Positions 44,026-53,170 of a stretch of 64,000 nt of DNA are shown here, one piece after another. The stretch's first letter is position 1, and each line of letters starts with the position of its first letter. The stretch covers positions 41,098-105,097 of the forward strand of contig NZ_SJSO01000021.1 of assembly GCF_004331735.1 (NCBI RefSeq), given 5' to 3'. Origin of the DNA: Pedobacter psychrodurus (GTDB lineage: Bacteria; Bacteroidota; Bacteroidia; Sphingobacteriales; Sphingobacteriaceae). A model generated the notes under the pieces. That model searched no databases. It worked only from the letters and a program-made list of their open reading frames with translations, and had not been told where the DNA came from. The position numbers and the translations under genes are program-made.

Positions 44026-45477
44026 TTACCCAGCTTTTTTATATATCCCAATTTCACTCAGTGTAATACAAACCGGAGATTTATTAATGTTTATTTTTAC
44101 TTTATTAGTTGTAACCGGACTGTCTAATTTAATTAAGCGTTTTGCACCAATGCTGGTGCCATCGTAAACTTTTTTCCAGGCATTGTTTTCAAATACCTCA
44201 ATAGTATAAGCCTCTATCCGCTGACCTAACGGAATGTACTCTTGTAGGCTAATGATGTCAAAGGTTTTGGCTGTTTTTAAATCTACTTCTAAGCTTGCCT
44301 GATGAATATCATCCTGTGTGGCCCAATAACTCTCTCTTTTGCCATCAAGTAGGGTAGTAGCATCGTACTTTTTACCTCTGCTATTGCTCGCTTTAATCGA
44401 TGCATTTTTGGCCAGGTTATTCTCGAAGGTATGTTTAACTTGGTCACCAAAGGTTTTGAGCGCAGCTACGTCATCATCATGGAGTTGTCCACGTGTATCA
44501 GGCGCTAAACCAAGATCTAAACCTGCACCACGGCCAACACTTTTTAAATATAGATCGAATAAGGTTTCTGGCGTTTTTGGCTTTTCGTTGGCATGATAAA
44601 ACCATCCTTTTCTTAAAGGAACATCGCATTCTGCAGGCATCCAGAATTTCCCGTTTCTAATTCCTTCGGGGCTTTGCGGGTAATTTGCTTGTCCAGGCAC
44701 TGCTACATTTTTTCCATCGGGTGCCATTGGTGTGAAGGTTGCCCAAGAGGTTGGTGCAGCATGCCCATCTTCATTGCCTACCCAGCGGATATCTAAACCG
44801 ATATCGCTAAAAATATTGGCCATTGGTTGCATTTTGCGCGTAATTGCCCAGGTATTATTCCAGTCGTAATACGTGGTATTATCTATCGAACGTTTTTCTT
44901 TTGCCCCACCGTAATAGCCATCGCCACCATTAGCACCATCATGCCAGCTCATAAAAAGTTCACCAAAATTGCTGTAAAGCTCTTTTAACTGTGCTTGGTA
45001 AATGGCAAGGTATTTATCTGTTCCATAAAGCGCACTGTTCCTGTCCCAAGGTGAGCAATAAACACCGAATTTTAAGCCGTTTTTACGTACGGCTTGTTCT
45101 ACCTCTTTAACTAAATTTCCTTTTCCTCCTCTGAAAGGACTTTTACTGATGTTATAATCAGTTGTTTTGGTTGGCCATAAAGCAAATCCATCATGGTGTT
45201 TTGCAACTAAAATAATACCTCTCAAACCGCCTGCTTTGGCTGCTTTGATTATCTGTTCGGCATTAAAATCTGTTGGATTAAATGTTTTTGGGTCGGCATC
45301 ACCAAAGCCCCACTCTTTATTTTCGAAAGTAGTTGGCGTAAAATGGATTAAGCCATAAACTTCGATATCATGCCAGGCCAACTGCCTGTTTGAAGGTAAT
45401 GCACCGTAAGGTTTAGGTGGCGTTTGTGCGTAAATAGTTGTGGAGAGCAGTAGAAAAAGAATCAATAAAGGTTTCAT
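44026..45477 (-). CDS. Exported alpha-L-fucosidase (GH29) with discoidin-like C-terminus
   Basis: A 483-residue glycan hydrolase. Signal peptide to about residue 18 (TTIYAQ). The GH29 core spans about 25-345, with HHDGFALWPTKTTDYN and the nucleophile Asp in MSWHDGANGGDG; the acid-base Glu is likely in WVGNEDGHAAP. The C-terminal ~130 residues look like an F5/8 type C (carbohydrate-binding) domain. This resembles the GH29-B subgroup, which favours branched 1,3/1,4 fucosides, but the subgroup assignment is inference. It converges on the rhomboid gene with 11 bases between the stops. Confidence 0.93.
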   Translation of the reverse strand: MKPLLILFLLLSTTIYAQTPPKPYGALPSNRQLAWHDIEVYGLIHFTPTTFENKEWGFGDADPKTFNPTDFNAEQIIKAAKAGGLRGIILVAKHHDGFALWPTKTTDYNISKSPFRGGKGNLVKEVEQAVRKNGLKFGVYCSPWDRNSALYGTDKYLAIYQAQLKELYSNFGELFMSWHDGANGGDGYYGGAKEKRSIDNTTYYDWNNTWAITRKMQPMANIFSDIGLDIRWVGNEDGHAAPTSWATFTPMAPDGKNVAVPGQANYPQSPEGIRNGKFWMPAECDVPLRKGWFYHANEKPKTPETLFDLYLKSVGRGAGLDLGLAPDTRGQLHDDDVAALKTFGDQVKHTFENNLAKNASIKASNSRGKKYDATTLLDGKRESYWATQDDIHQASLEVDLKTAKTFDIISLQEYIPLGQRIEAYTIEVFENNAWKKVYDGTSIGAKRLIKLDSPVTTNKVKININKSPVCITLSEIGIYKKAG

Positions 45478-45641
45478 TATAATTATAGCTTATGTAAAAC
45501 TAAAGTACAAATAATTAGCCTTGGTAAGGTAAGAGTTAATCAATATTTAACCTGTTGAAAATGTAAACATGAAATTATTTTTACATCTTGATCGTTACAC
45601 GGATTCATCAAACATTTAATTTCAGTTTACGTTAGTTAACC

Positions 45642-46316
45642 ATGAGCGCCTTTATCCAGCATCCTCCTGATGGAGGTACAATATATACAGAAACCAATCT
45701 TAGTCAGGTTTTTCCGGAGCCTTTTAATACCATAACCAGTTGCTTTTTCCTGGCTATTGCGGTGTATTGGACAATAAAAATTTGGGGAAATTTTAAGCAG
45801 CATAGGTTTCTAACCATTGCATTAGTTTTACTTTATATAGGGGGGATAGGCGGCACTACCTATCATGGGCTAAGACGGTGGCCAATCTTTATCATGATGG
45901 ATTGGATACCTATTATGCTTTTGTGTCTTTCGGCCGGTGTCTACTTTTTTTCCAAATTAACCAAATGGTATTATGCCGTTTTAATTGTAGCTGTATATGC
46001 CTTCTTTCAATTTTATGTTCGAAGGCTTTTTAGCAACGGCGATTTTCAGATTTTCATCAATATCAATTATGCTTTTATGGCCGCACTCGTTTTATTTCCA
46101 GTATTTGGCTATTTGATCAAAACTGAGTGGAAAAATGGCAAATGGGTGGGCTTTGCCCTAATTGCTTTCATCTTCGCACTCACTTTCCGTATTGCCGATA
46201 AATGGGATGTGTTTACAATAGGCACGCACTTTTTATGGCATACCTTTGGTGCCGTGGCTTCTTTCTGTATGCTGAATTACATTTATTTGGTTAACTTTAA
46301 TAGGATAAAGAAGTAG
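45642..46316 (+). CDS. CREST-like seven-helix membrane protein (ceramidase-like motifs)
   Basis: A 224-residue protein with about seven hydrophobic helices. It carries the motif set of the CREST/alkaline ceramidase superfamily: GGTTYHGL with H75, MMDWIPIML with D87, and THFLWH with H196 and H200. In human ACER3 the zinc and catalytic residues follow the same order and spacing (H-x10/11-D and HxxxH). The usual serine four residues before the first histidine is Gly71 here, with Thr72 next. Bacteroidota make sphingolipids, so a sphingolipid hydrolase is possible but not shown. Confidence 0.65.
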   Translation: MSAFIQHPPDGGTIYTETNLSQVFPEPFNTITSCFFLAIAVYWTIKIWGNFKQHRFLTIALVLLYIGGIGGTTYHGLRRWPIFIMMDWIPIMLLCLSAGVYFFSKLTKWYYAVLIVAVYAFFQFYVRRLFSNGDFQIFININYAFMAALVLFPVFGYLIKTEWKNGKWVGFALIAFIFALTFRIADKWDVFTIGTHFLWHTFGAVASFCMLNYIYLVNFNRIKK

Positions 46317-46377
46317 TCGATATGAGAAAACTAATGATTTATTAATATCAAGAGCAAAATATTTACAAGAGAAAAAT

Positions 46378-46411
46378 TGAGCTTGCTGATTTGATAACCT
46401 CAGCAAGCTCA
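46378..46411 (-). terminator. Intrinsic terminator after ThuA gene
   Basis: A 12-base perfect stem TGAGCTTGCTGA / TCAGCAAGCTCA with a 10-base loop. On the minus strand it is followed by ATTTTTC. It is 10 bases beyond the ThuA stop. Confidence 0.82.
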
Positions 46412-46420
46412 TCCTTAAAT

Positions 46421-47188
46421 TTATAATTTCGAATGTGCTTTGCTGTAATCTAATTTCTTTTGGCTACCAATAGCATACTCGATACCGCCCCATAAATGGT
46501 TCTGAAATTTATCGTCAGCCCAGCCTTCTTTAGTATGCCCCATGCAGGTATAGAAAGCTCTTCCACCATCAAAGTTATGGTACCAGCTAAAAGGATGGAA
46601 ATCGCCATTTTTACCACCAGTGTAAGATTTTTCATCTAAGGATATCAAGACTTTAATGTCAGGGTTGATATCCTTAAAGTTATATAGCTCGTCTTTTCTC
46701 ATCCAAACTGAATCGGTAAAGAATTTAGTGGCGGGATGTTTTTTGTCTTTAATGATAAATTTAGCTTCCTGCACGGCTGGGTGACTGATGAAATAAGCAC
46801 CTGCTAATTTGCCATACCAAGGCCAATCGTATTCAGTATCGGTTGCGGCGTGGATGCCTACATAACCTCCACCTGCCTGGATATATCTTTCGAAAGCTAC
46901 TTGTTGTTTATTATCTAAAACATCGCCTGTTGTATTTAGAAAAATAACAACGACATATTTTTTAAGGTTATCTTCTGTAAACAGATCCGCATTTTCGGTG
47001 GTATCTACATCAAAATGATGCGCGACGCCTAATTTCTGGATCACTTCTTTCCCGGTTTCGATAGAGTTGTGTCTAAAGCCTTTGGTTTTGGAGAAAACTA
47101 ACACTTTTGCAGATTTCTTAACAGTAGTGTAGCTCTGGAATAAAAAAACGGATGCAATTAATAAACATAGGGACAGGTACTTTTTCAT
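46421..47188 (-). CDS. ThuA domain-containing exported protein
   Basis: A 255-residue protein of the ThuA (trehalose utilisation-like, class I GATase-like) fold. An N-terminal signal sequence (MKKYLSLCLLIASVFLFQSY) suggests export; the cysteine at residue 8 is not at a convincing lipobox. Typical motifs follow: VLVFSKTKGFRHNSIETG, YIQAGGGYVGIHAATD, PWYGKLAGAYFISHPAVQ, and GRAFYTCMGHTKEGW. A longer frame to 47389 overlaps the phosphatase gene and is rejected. It is located downstream of the phosphatase gene. Such proteins are often in sugar catabolism clusters; none is here. Confidence 0.88.
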   Translation of the reverse strand: MKKYLSLCLLIASVFLFQSYTTVKKSAKVLVFSKTKGFRHNSIETGKEVIQKLGVAHHFDVDTTENADLFTEDNLKKYVVVIFLNTTGDVLDNKQQVAFERYIQAGGGYVGIHAATDTEYDWPWYGKLAGAYFISHPAVQEAKFIIKDKKHPATKFFTDSVWMRKDELYNFKDINPDIKVLISLDEKSYTGGKNGDFHPFSWYHNFDGGRAFYTCMGHTKEGWADDKFQNHLWGGIEYAIGSQKKLDYSKAHSKL

Positions 47189-47228
47189 TTTTGTTGACGT
47201 GGTTAGTGGTGGATAATGCGCTTTAAAT

Positions 47229-47663
47229 TTAAGAAAGTTGTTTGATAATTTCCCTACATCTTTCTTCAACCTGCTTGCAAACAGGATTAAACAGGGCATT
47301 ATCCCAGTATGGGTCTGTAACTTCGTCGTTATCAAGAAAAAGTTTAACCTTTTTTCGCTCCTCATCGGTTGTAGCCAGACTTTTAACATCGGCTAAATTA
47401 TTCCGGTCCATAACCAAAATCAAGTCATATTTAGCAAACATGGAGTGGTTAAATTGTTGTGCCCGCTGTTTGCTGATATCGTAACCAAGAACTTTCGCTG
47501 CAGAAATACTTCTATGATCGGGTGCTTTGCCAATATGCCAATTGCCTGTTCCTGCCGAAGCAATTTCCCAGTTTAAATGCTGTTTATCTACCAAGTGGCG
47601 CATAATGCCTTCAGCCAATGGCGAACGGCAAATATTACCAAGGCAAACCATTAAAATTTTCAA
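47229..47663 (-). CDS. Low molecular weight protein-tyrosine phosphatase
   Basis: A 144-residue phosphatase. The P-loop CLGNICRSP (C7 to R13) has the CX5R signature, and the general acid is the Asp in VTDPYWDNAL near residue 117. The VMDRNNLADV segment is typical. Bacterial LMW-PTPs often reverse tyrosine phosphorylation of capsule or EPS export kinases. No such kinase gene is adjacent. It lies 40 bases upstream of the ThuA gene on the same strand. Confidence 0.95.
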   Translation of the reverse strand: MKILMVCLGNICRSPLAEGIMRHLVDKQHLNWEIASAGTGNWHIGKAPDHRSISAAKVLGYDISKQRAQQFNHSMFAKYDLILVMDRNNLADVKSLATTDEERKKVKLFLDNDEVTDPYWDNALFNPVCKQVEERCREIIKQLS

Positions 47664-47690
47664 TATATTATACTTTAAAAGTAAACACTA

Positions 47691-47734
47691 GTCCTTCGAG
47701 AGGCTCTCCGTAGGAGTCCTTTGGACAGGATGAC
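47691..47734. repeat. GTCATCC repeat, copy reverse to 53171
   Basis: Reading on the minus strand it starts GTCATCCTGTCCAAAGGAC and ends TCGAAGGAC. It differs from the plus-strand copy at 53171-53214 at a single base out of 44 (CCTCTCG versus CCTGTCG). Confidence 0.8.
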
Positions 47735-47767
47735 AATCTATATACTGATACAACCTCATTCGTTTTT

Positions 47768-48574
47768 TTATCCGTAGATATCGTTTAACATTTTCGCCAG
47801 GCGTACACCGCCTTTTAATAACTGGTCGTTAAGGGTATCAAACCATTCGAAATTGTAACGGTAACTTAATTTCGAATCTGGTTTGGTGTTGTCGTAAATT
47901 TTGTTGCAAATGCCGTACGATTCGTAAATGCAATCTTTTAAACTTGTCTTTTGCCAGTTGTAAAGTTGAACTGCCGAAGGATGATTAATTGCTTTAGCAT
48001 ATTCGGTATAGCTTAACTGTTGGTATTCGATCAGCTGCTCATCCCAAACCCTGTGGATGTTCGATTTTTCATTGAACCATAACACCGAAATGCGGTTACC
48101 GCCCAAATCATCTTTACGGGCAACATGCATCGGCTGGCATAAATCTCCTGCCAGGTGAACCAACATACGCAGGGCTAATTTTTTTTCGGTTACGGTACTG
48201 CTTGTTTTCTTTAAAATGGCAATTAAATCAGGAATTTTATTGTAAAGATTTGGTGTTTTTTCTGTCTCCAAAAAATGATATACGCCATTCTTATCTAATC
48301 CTGCCGGAAGATTAACAAAATGCCAGTTGTACATATAGTTATAAGTGGAATCCGATTTAATAAAATCGCCCCAATTGGCCGACATGGCCAAAGTTTCGTA
48401 GCCTAAAATACCTTGAATAGCTTTGCGCGTTTTAGCCTTTAAATAACTATCGGCAATTTCGCCAACCACCCGGTGACCAATAGTACCCCAGGCATTCACC
48501 TGATTTGGTAAATAGGCTAAAAAACCAAAAACTAGCGCTATGGTTAATTTCTTTTTAATTGATGTTAAAATCAT
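47768..48574 (-). CDS. S1/P1 nuclease family protein
   Basis: A 268-residue zinc-dependent nuclease, exported. The signal peptide ends near residue 28 (NQVNA), so the mature protein starts with W-G-x-x-G-H, the P1/S1 start where the N-terminal Trp and His bind zinc. Further ligands lie in MLVHLAGDLCQPMHVARKDDLGGN and in the HRVWDEQLIEYQ segment. It has one base of space to the lipoprotein gene and is co-transcribed with it. Substrate is probably single-stranded DNA or RNA. Confidence 0.93.
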   Translation of the reverse strand: MILTSIKKKLTIALVFGFLAYLPNQVNAWGTIGHRVVGEIADSYLKAKTRKAIQGILGYETLAMSANWGDFIKSDSTYNYMYNWHFVNLPAGLDKNGVYHFLETEKTPNLYNKIPDLIAILKKTSSTVTEKKLALRMLVHLAGDLCQPMHVARKDDLGGNRISVLWFNEKSNIHRVWDEQLIEYQQLSYTEYAKAINHPSAVQLYNWQKTSLKDCIYESYGICNKIYDNTKPDSKLSYRYNFEWFDTLNDQLLKGGVRLAKMLNDIYG

Positions 48575-48575
48575 T

Positions 48576-49091
48576 TTATAATTCTTTTTGTACGCAGGTA
48601 ATTTTTTCTTTAAGTGTTAATTTAATTTCGCGCTGATCGCTTAAACTTTCTAACAATAGTGTATCTGCTGATTTCCTTTTGATGAGGAAGTTCTTGTCGT
48701 ATCGGCCAATGCGGTAACATCCCGATATTTTCTGTTTGTAGTTAGCATGTGTAAAGGTGGCGCCAACAAATAGGGTATCGCCTTTAACTACGTAAACACC
48801 TTTGGCATATTCTTTCCAAATGCCATTGTTGTAGCAAGAATCTTCGTAAAAATTTATTTTGCTGTGGGTAACCATATCAATGTAAACAGAATCGCAGGTA
48901 AATTTGAAATGATGCTGCGTGTAGTTGCTTAGTTTATTGCTAAAAGCGACAGAATCTTCATTCCAAACGCCTTGCATAAAATCTTCACCTTTGCCCTGTA
49001 TATTGGGCCGCGGACTACAAGCTATTTGCAGTACGAATAATGTGAAAAGGATGATGTAGATCCCCTTTAAACCTGGATGCAGTTTGTTCAT
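48576..49091 (-). CDS. Small hypothetical lipoprotein
   Basis: A 171-residue protein with a lipoprotein signal (LQIACSPRP, lipid-modified Cys near residue 26). The mature part is beta-rich, with repeated short strands such as GDTLFVGATFTHAN and SGCYRIGRYDKNFLIKR. No named domain was recognised. It sits between a small membrane protein gene (7 bases upstream) and the nuclease gene (1 base downstream), so it is a middle gene of a three-gene operon. A lipocalin-like fold is a guess. Confidence 0.72.
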   Translation of the reverse strand: MNKLHPGLKGIYIILFTLFVLQIACSPRPNIQGKGEDFMQGVWNEDSVAFSNKLSNYTQHHFKFTCDSVYIDMVTHSKINFYEDSCYNNGIWKEYAKGVYVVKGDTLFVGATFTHANYKQKISGCYRIGRYDKNFLIKRKSADTLLLESLSDQREIKLTLKEKITCVQKEL

Positions 49092-49098
49092 TGTATTG

Positions 49099-49446
49099 TT
49101 AATCGATGCTTTTAGGAAACTGATCGTAGGTTACAGTATTCTTTTTAACGGTATTGATAATCAGAATTAAAAAGCCGATGGCAAAGCAGAGACTGGCAAT
49201 CAGATTAAAAATACCTATTACTGTATAATACTTTGAAATATCTGTGTAGGGAATATTTTTATAACTCGTTAAAATTGGCATCAAAAGGTAAAGTAGGTGA
49301 ATTATTAGGCCCATTCCTGCCCCAATGGTCATTAAAATAGCTTCTATACAAGATTTTTTTGCTAAAAAATAACAACAGGTTCCTAATACAATAACCGGTG
49401 AAATGATAGATGTCAAACTGAGCAGTGTAGAGAGTATTGAATTCAT
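49099..49446 (-). CDS. Small hypothetical membrane protein
   Basis: A 115-residue protein with three predicted helices (about 8-28, 36-56 and 75-97). It has two Cys in GTCCYFLAKKSC. No domain recognised. It is first in a three-gene minus-strand operon with the lipoprotein and S1/P1 nuclease genes. Function unknown. Confidence 0.65.
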   Translation of the reverse strand: MNSILSTLLSLTSIISPVIVLGTCCYFLAKKSCIEAILMTIGAGMGLIIHLLYLLMPILTSYKNIPYTDISKYYTVIGIFNLIASLCFAIGFLILIINTVKKNTVTYDQFPKSID

Positions 49447-49499
49447 TTGCCTGTTGTTTTATTAATTGTGTTGATTTAGACCTGTAATTTTAAAAGTAA

Positions 49500-49569
49500 C
49501 GTCATTCCCGCGCAGGCGGGAATCTTAATGCAATGCGCTTTAAGATTCCCAATCGAGTTGGGAATGACG
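49500..49569. repeat. REP-like palindrome (CGTCATTCCC ends)
   Basis: A 10-base perfect outer pair CGTCATTCCC (49500-49509) / GGGAATGACG (49560-49569), and an inner 11-base pair GGGAATCTTAA (49518-49528) / TTAAGATTCCC (49540-49550). The terminal GTCAT/ATGAC is shared with the other families. Confidence 0.82.
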
Positions 49570-49580
49570 ATCCTTCTAAG

Positions 49581-50978
49581 TTATTTCAAACTGCCAACCA
49601 TGTCTTCCGGGCGAACCCATTCATCAAACTGTTCGTTGGTTAATAAACCCAGCTCAACTGCTGCTGCTTTTAAAGTTTTATTTTCTTTATGTGCTTTCTT
49701 CGCGATTTTGGCGGCATTTTCGTAACCCACATGCGGATTTAAAGCAGTAACCAACATCAAAGAATTTTGTAAATGTTTCTCAATTTCTGGCAAATTAGCT
49801 GTAATTCCTTCAGCACATTTATCGGTAAAAGAAACGCAGGCATCGCCAATTAAACGGGCCGATTGCAATACATTAGCGGCAATAAGCGGTTTAAATACGT
49901 TAAGCTCAAAATGACCTGACATACCGCCTACTGATACAGCAACATCGTTACCAATTACCTGTGCACAAACCATTGTTAAAGCCTCTGGCTGTGTAGGGTT
50001 AACTTTTCCTGGCATGATAGAAGATCCCGGTTCGTTATCAGGAATTACAATTTCGCCAATACCACAACGAGGGCCAGAACTTAACATCCTTACATCGTTA
50101 GCCACTTTCATTAAGGCAACAGCAGTACGTTTTAACGCGCCAGAAAGTTCTACCATTGCGTCGTGCGCTGCTAAAGCTTCGAATTTATTTGGAGCTGTAA
50201 CAAACGGTAAACCAGTTAAATCAGCAATTTTTTTAGCCACTAAAACATCATATCCTTTGGGTGTATTTAAGCCCGTACCAACAGCGGTACCACCTAAAGC
50301 CAGTTCGGCAACCATAACCAAAGCATTTTTAATGGCTCTGATGCTGTTATCGATCTGTTGTACGTAACCAGAAAATTCCTGACCTAAAGTAAGCGGTGTA
50401 GCATCCATAAAGTGTGTGCGTCCGGTTTTAACGATCGTACTGAATTCTTCTACCTTTTTGGCTAAAGTATTTCTTAATTTTTCTAAACCTGGAATGGTAT
50501 TTTCTACCGTAAGTTTATAGGCTGCAATGTGCATTGCAGTTGGGTAAGTATCGTTTGATGACTGTGATTTATTTACATCATCATTAGGGTGAAGTACTTT
50601 TTTATCGTCAGCTAATGAACCACCGTTAATTACATGGGCACGGTTTGCGATCACCTCGTTACCATTCATGTTGCTTTGTGTGCCCGAACCAGTCTGCCAG
50701 ATTACCAACGGAAACTGATCATCTAACTGTCCTGCAATAATTTCATCACAAGCTTTGGCAATTAATTCAGCTTTTTCTGCTGATAAAACACCTAGCTCGG
50801 TATTAGCAAGAGCCGCAGCTTTTTTCAGGTATCCAAAAGCATGGATGATTTCTTTTGGCATCGAACCTTCGGGTCCGATTTTGAAGTTATTGCGTGAGCG
50901 TTCGGTTTGTGCACCCCAGTATTTGTCGGCTGGTACCTGCACCTCGCCCATGGTATCGTGTTCTATTCTGAAACTCAT
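49581..50978 (-). CDS. fumC: Class II fumarate hydratase
   Basis: A 465-residue tricarboxylic acid cycle enzyme that interconverts fumarate and malate. The signature GSSIMPGKVNPTQPEA of the lyase superfamily lies near residue 318, and TGSGTQSNMNGNEVIANRA and GRTHFMDATPLTLGQEF are both present. Length and motifs fit FumC rather than aspartase or argininosuccinate lyase. It is iron-free, unlike class I enzymes. The gene is flanked by a palindrome and the rsgA gene on the other strand. No regulation visible. Confidence 0.97.
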   Translation of the reverse strand: MSFRIEHDTMGEVQVPADKYWGAQTERSRNNFKIGPEGSMPKEIIHAFGYLKKAAALANTELGVLSAEKAELIAKACDEIIAGQLDDQFPLVIWQTGSGTQSNMNGNEVIANRAHVINGGSLADDKKVLHPNDDVNKSQSSNDTYPTAMHIAAYKLTVENTIPGLEKLRNTLAKKVEEFSTIVKTGRTHFMDATPLTLGQEFSGYVQQIDNSIRAIKNALVMVAELALGGTAVGTGLNTPKGYDVLVAKKIADLTGLPFVTAPNKFEALAAHDAMVELSGALKRTAVALMKVANDVRMLSSGPRCGIGEIVIPDNEPGSSIMPGKVNPTQPEALTMVCAQVIGNDVAVSVGGMSGHFELNVFKPLIAANVLQSARLIGDACVSFTDKCAEGITANLPEIEKHLQNSLMLVTALNPHVGYENAAKIAKKAHKENKTLKAAAVELGLLTNEQFDEWVRPEDMVGSLK

Positions 50979-51176
50979 TATATTTTTGATTTTTATTGTC
51001 GCAAATTTAGGTTTTTTGCCTTTTAAAGCGTTGGATTTATGTAAGATATTTAATGGATAACAAAATATATGGCCGAAATGTCGGTATTCTTTTTATTCTT
51101 CTTCATTAATGTACAAACTTTTATCCTGGCTAGCCGCTTCTACCAATGAAATCATATTCATACCTTTACCGCAAAT

Positions 51177-52097
51177 ATGCAGGGATTAGTTATTAAATCT
51201 ACAGGGAGCTGGTATAGTGTTTTGGCCGATAATGGCGAACGCTATGATTGCCGGATTGTAGGAAAATTCAGAATTAAAGGACTTAAAACCACCAACCCGA
51301 TTGCGGTTGGCGACAGGGTGAAATTTGATCTGGAACGGGATAGCAACCAGGGTTTGATAAACGAAATGCTGCCGCGTAAAAACTACATCATTCGCAAATC
51401 TATTAATCTGAGCAAGCAGGCACAAATATTAGCTGCAAATTTAGATATGGCTATGCTAGTGGTAACGCTAGCTTCACCCCGCACTTCTTTGGGCTTTATC
51501 GACCGTTTTTTGGTTACCGCCGAAGCTTACGACGTGCCTGCAGTGTTGGTGTTTAATAAACTCGATCTGTTTAGCAAAGAAGGCTTAGAAATTCTTCAGG
51601 AGTTTAAAGATATCTACGAAAATATTGGTTATGCCTGCTACGAAGTTTCGGCTTTAAAGGGCATTAATATTCCGGTTATCCAGGAATTGATTACGGGTAA
51701 AATTACCCTGATATCTGGTCACTCTGGTGTGGGGAAATCGAGTTTGATTAACGCATTATTACCTGATCGTGATTTGAGAACAGGAGAAGTGTCAGACTGG
51801 AGCGATAAAGGACAACATACCACTACTTTTGCCGAGATGTTCGAGTTGCCACAGGGTGGTTTTATTGTAGATTCTCCCGGGATAAGAGAGTTGGGTGTGA
51901 TTGATATCGAGAAGGAAGAACTGGGACATTTTTTTAGAGAAATCTTTAAAACCTCACATAACTGCCGCTTTAACAACTGTAAGCATGTTAACGAACCTGG
52001 CTGTGCAGTTTTAGCAGCAGTAAATGAGGGCGAAATTGCAGTTTCTAGATATGAAAGTTACCTAAGCATTTACCACGGAAACGATACAAGGCACTAA
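51177..52097 (+). CDS. rsgA: Ribosome small subunit biogenesis GTPase RsgA
   Basis: RsgA assists late maturation of the 30S subunit. It has 306 residues. An N-terminal OB-fold is followed by a circularly permuted GTPase domain: the G4 motif NKLD near residue 123, then G1 SGHSGVGKSS near 178, and G3 DSPGIRELG near 233. The C-terminal zinc finger is seen as CRFNNCKHVNEPGCAV with the Cys/His ligands. Its ATG is the first candidate after a TACCTTTA sequence at 51161-51168, so the leader is very short. Confidence 0.97.
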   Translation: MQGLVIKSTGSWYSVLADNGERYDCRIVGKFRIKGLKTTNPIAVGDRVKFDLERDSNQGLINEMLPRKNYIIRKSINLSKQAQILAANLDMAMLVVTLASPRTSLGFIDRFLVTAEAYDVPAVLVFNKLDLFSKEGLEILQEFKDIYENIGYACYEVSALKGINIPVIQELITGKITLISGHSGVGKSSLINALLPDRDLRTGEVSDWSDKGQHTTTFAEMFELPQGGFIVDSPGIRELGVIDIEKEELGHFFREIFKTSHNCRFNNCKHVNEPGCAVLAAVNEGEIAVSRYESYLSIYHGNDTRH

Positions 52098-52213
52098 AAA
52101 AGCTGAAAGACCAAAGACTAAAGGAGGTAAATAGCTTTATGCACGAAGTTTTAATTCAAACTGCTTAAAAATCTTTGTGTACTTTGTGCCTTAGTGGTTA
52201 AAAAAATAAAGAA

Positions 52214-53167
52214 ATGAAATTTAAACTGGGAGATTTTGTGCGTTTTGTTGATGAAAAACGTGAAGGATATGTAACTAAAATTATCGATACCCAAACTTTA
52301 GGCGTTACCGATGAAGATGGTTTCGAGATACCTGTTGCGGTGAGTAATTTAACTTCTGTGCATGGTCATGGCGTGGTAGCCGAAGAGTTGGATGCCCCAA
52401 AACCTATCCAGGTAAATATTCCCAGCATTAGCAAAATCGAAAACGGCATTTATATAGCTGTTGCTACCGATGATAAAGCAGGTAATGTAGTGCATTTCCA
52501 CTTGAAGAACCAATCACCAAATATTTTGTTGGTAAGCTTAACCACCGAGCGGAAAGAAAAATACGCTGGTACTTTTCATGGCGTGATTGAACCTTATGCC
52601 TCCGCTTTGGTTTACTCAGCTTCGTTGGCCGATCTTGATCTTTGGCCAGAATTTAACTTTCAGGTTTTAGTATTTAGTAAAGCAGACGTTAAGCCTATTG
52701 ATCCTTTGGTAATCCGTAAAAAATTTAGGGCAAAAGATTTTAGCACCGAACAAAAGGAATTGCCTCAGTTGAGAAACAAGGGCTGGTTGATCCGTTTGGA
52801 TGATCTGGTTCCTGTAACCATCGATCCGCAGAAATTAAAGGAAAGTTTTTTCAGATCAACTGAAGAGAAAAAAACAGTTACAGCTCCACAAAAAGAAATT
52901 GATCTGCACATCGAAAAGCTAAGGGATGATCATCATTTTTTAGAAGCCGATGAAATGTTGCAGATTCAGATTAACCATTTCCAAACTGCAATGGATGCTG
53001 CGGTTGTGCATCATTTTGATAAAATCGTTTTTATCCATGGTTCAGGTAATGGTACCTTAAGAGATAAAATCCATAAACTGATCAGTAAAAATCCGCATGT
53101 AAAAACATACATGGATGCCAGAAAAGAGAAATTTGGCTATGGTGCTACGGAAGTTGTTTTTAAATAA
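52214..53167 (+). CDS. DUF2027 / Smr domain protein
   Basis: A 317-residue protein of the MutS2-related group. The N-terminal ~60 residues (KLGDFVRFVDEKREGYVTKI) look like the SH3-like domain of MutS2. The central DUF2027 region (about 80-200) is beta-rich, and the C-terminal Smr domain (about 228-317) has EIDLHIEKLRD, IFIHGSGNGTLRDKI-type sequence at 275 on and the usual GATEVVFK end. Smr domains act as endonucleases or in recombination and collided-ribosome rescue; which applies here is unknown. It follows rsgA after a word-repeat gap. Confidence 0.88.
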   Translation: MKFKLGDFVRFVDEKREGYVTKIIDTQTLGVTDEDGFEIPVAVSNLTSVHGHGVVAEELDAPKPIQVNIPSISKIENGIYIAVATDDKAGNVVHFHLKNQSPNILLVSLTTERKEKYAGTFHGVIEPYASALVYSASLADLDLWPEFNFQVLVFSKADVKPIDPLVIRKKFRAKDFSTEQKELPQLRNKGWLIRLDDLVPVTIDPQKLKESFFRSTEEKKTVTAPQKEIDLHIEKLRDDHHFLEADEMLQIQINHFQTAMDAAVVHHFDKIVFIHGSGNGTLRDKIHKLISKNPHVKTYMDARKEKFGYGATEVVFK

Positions 53168-53170
53168 AAT

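Noticed and set aside
47189..47389. N-terminal extension of the ThuA protein
   Set aside because: It overlaps the end of the phosphatase gene, and the ATG at 47188 gives a normal signal peptide.
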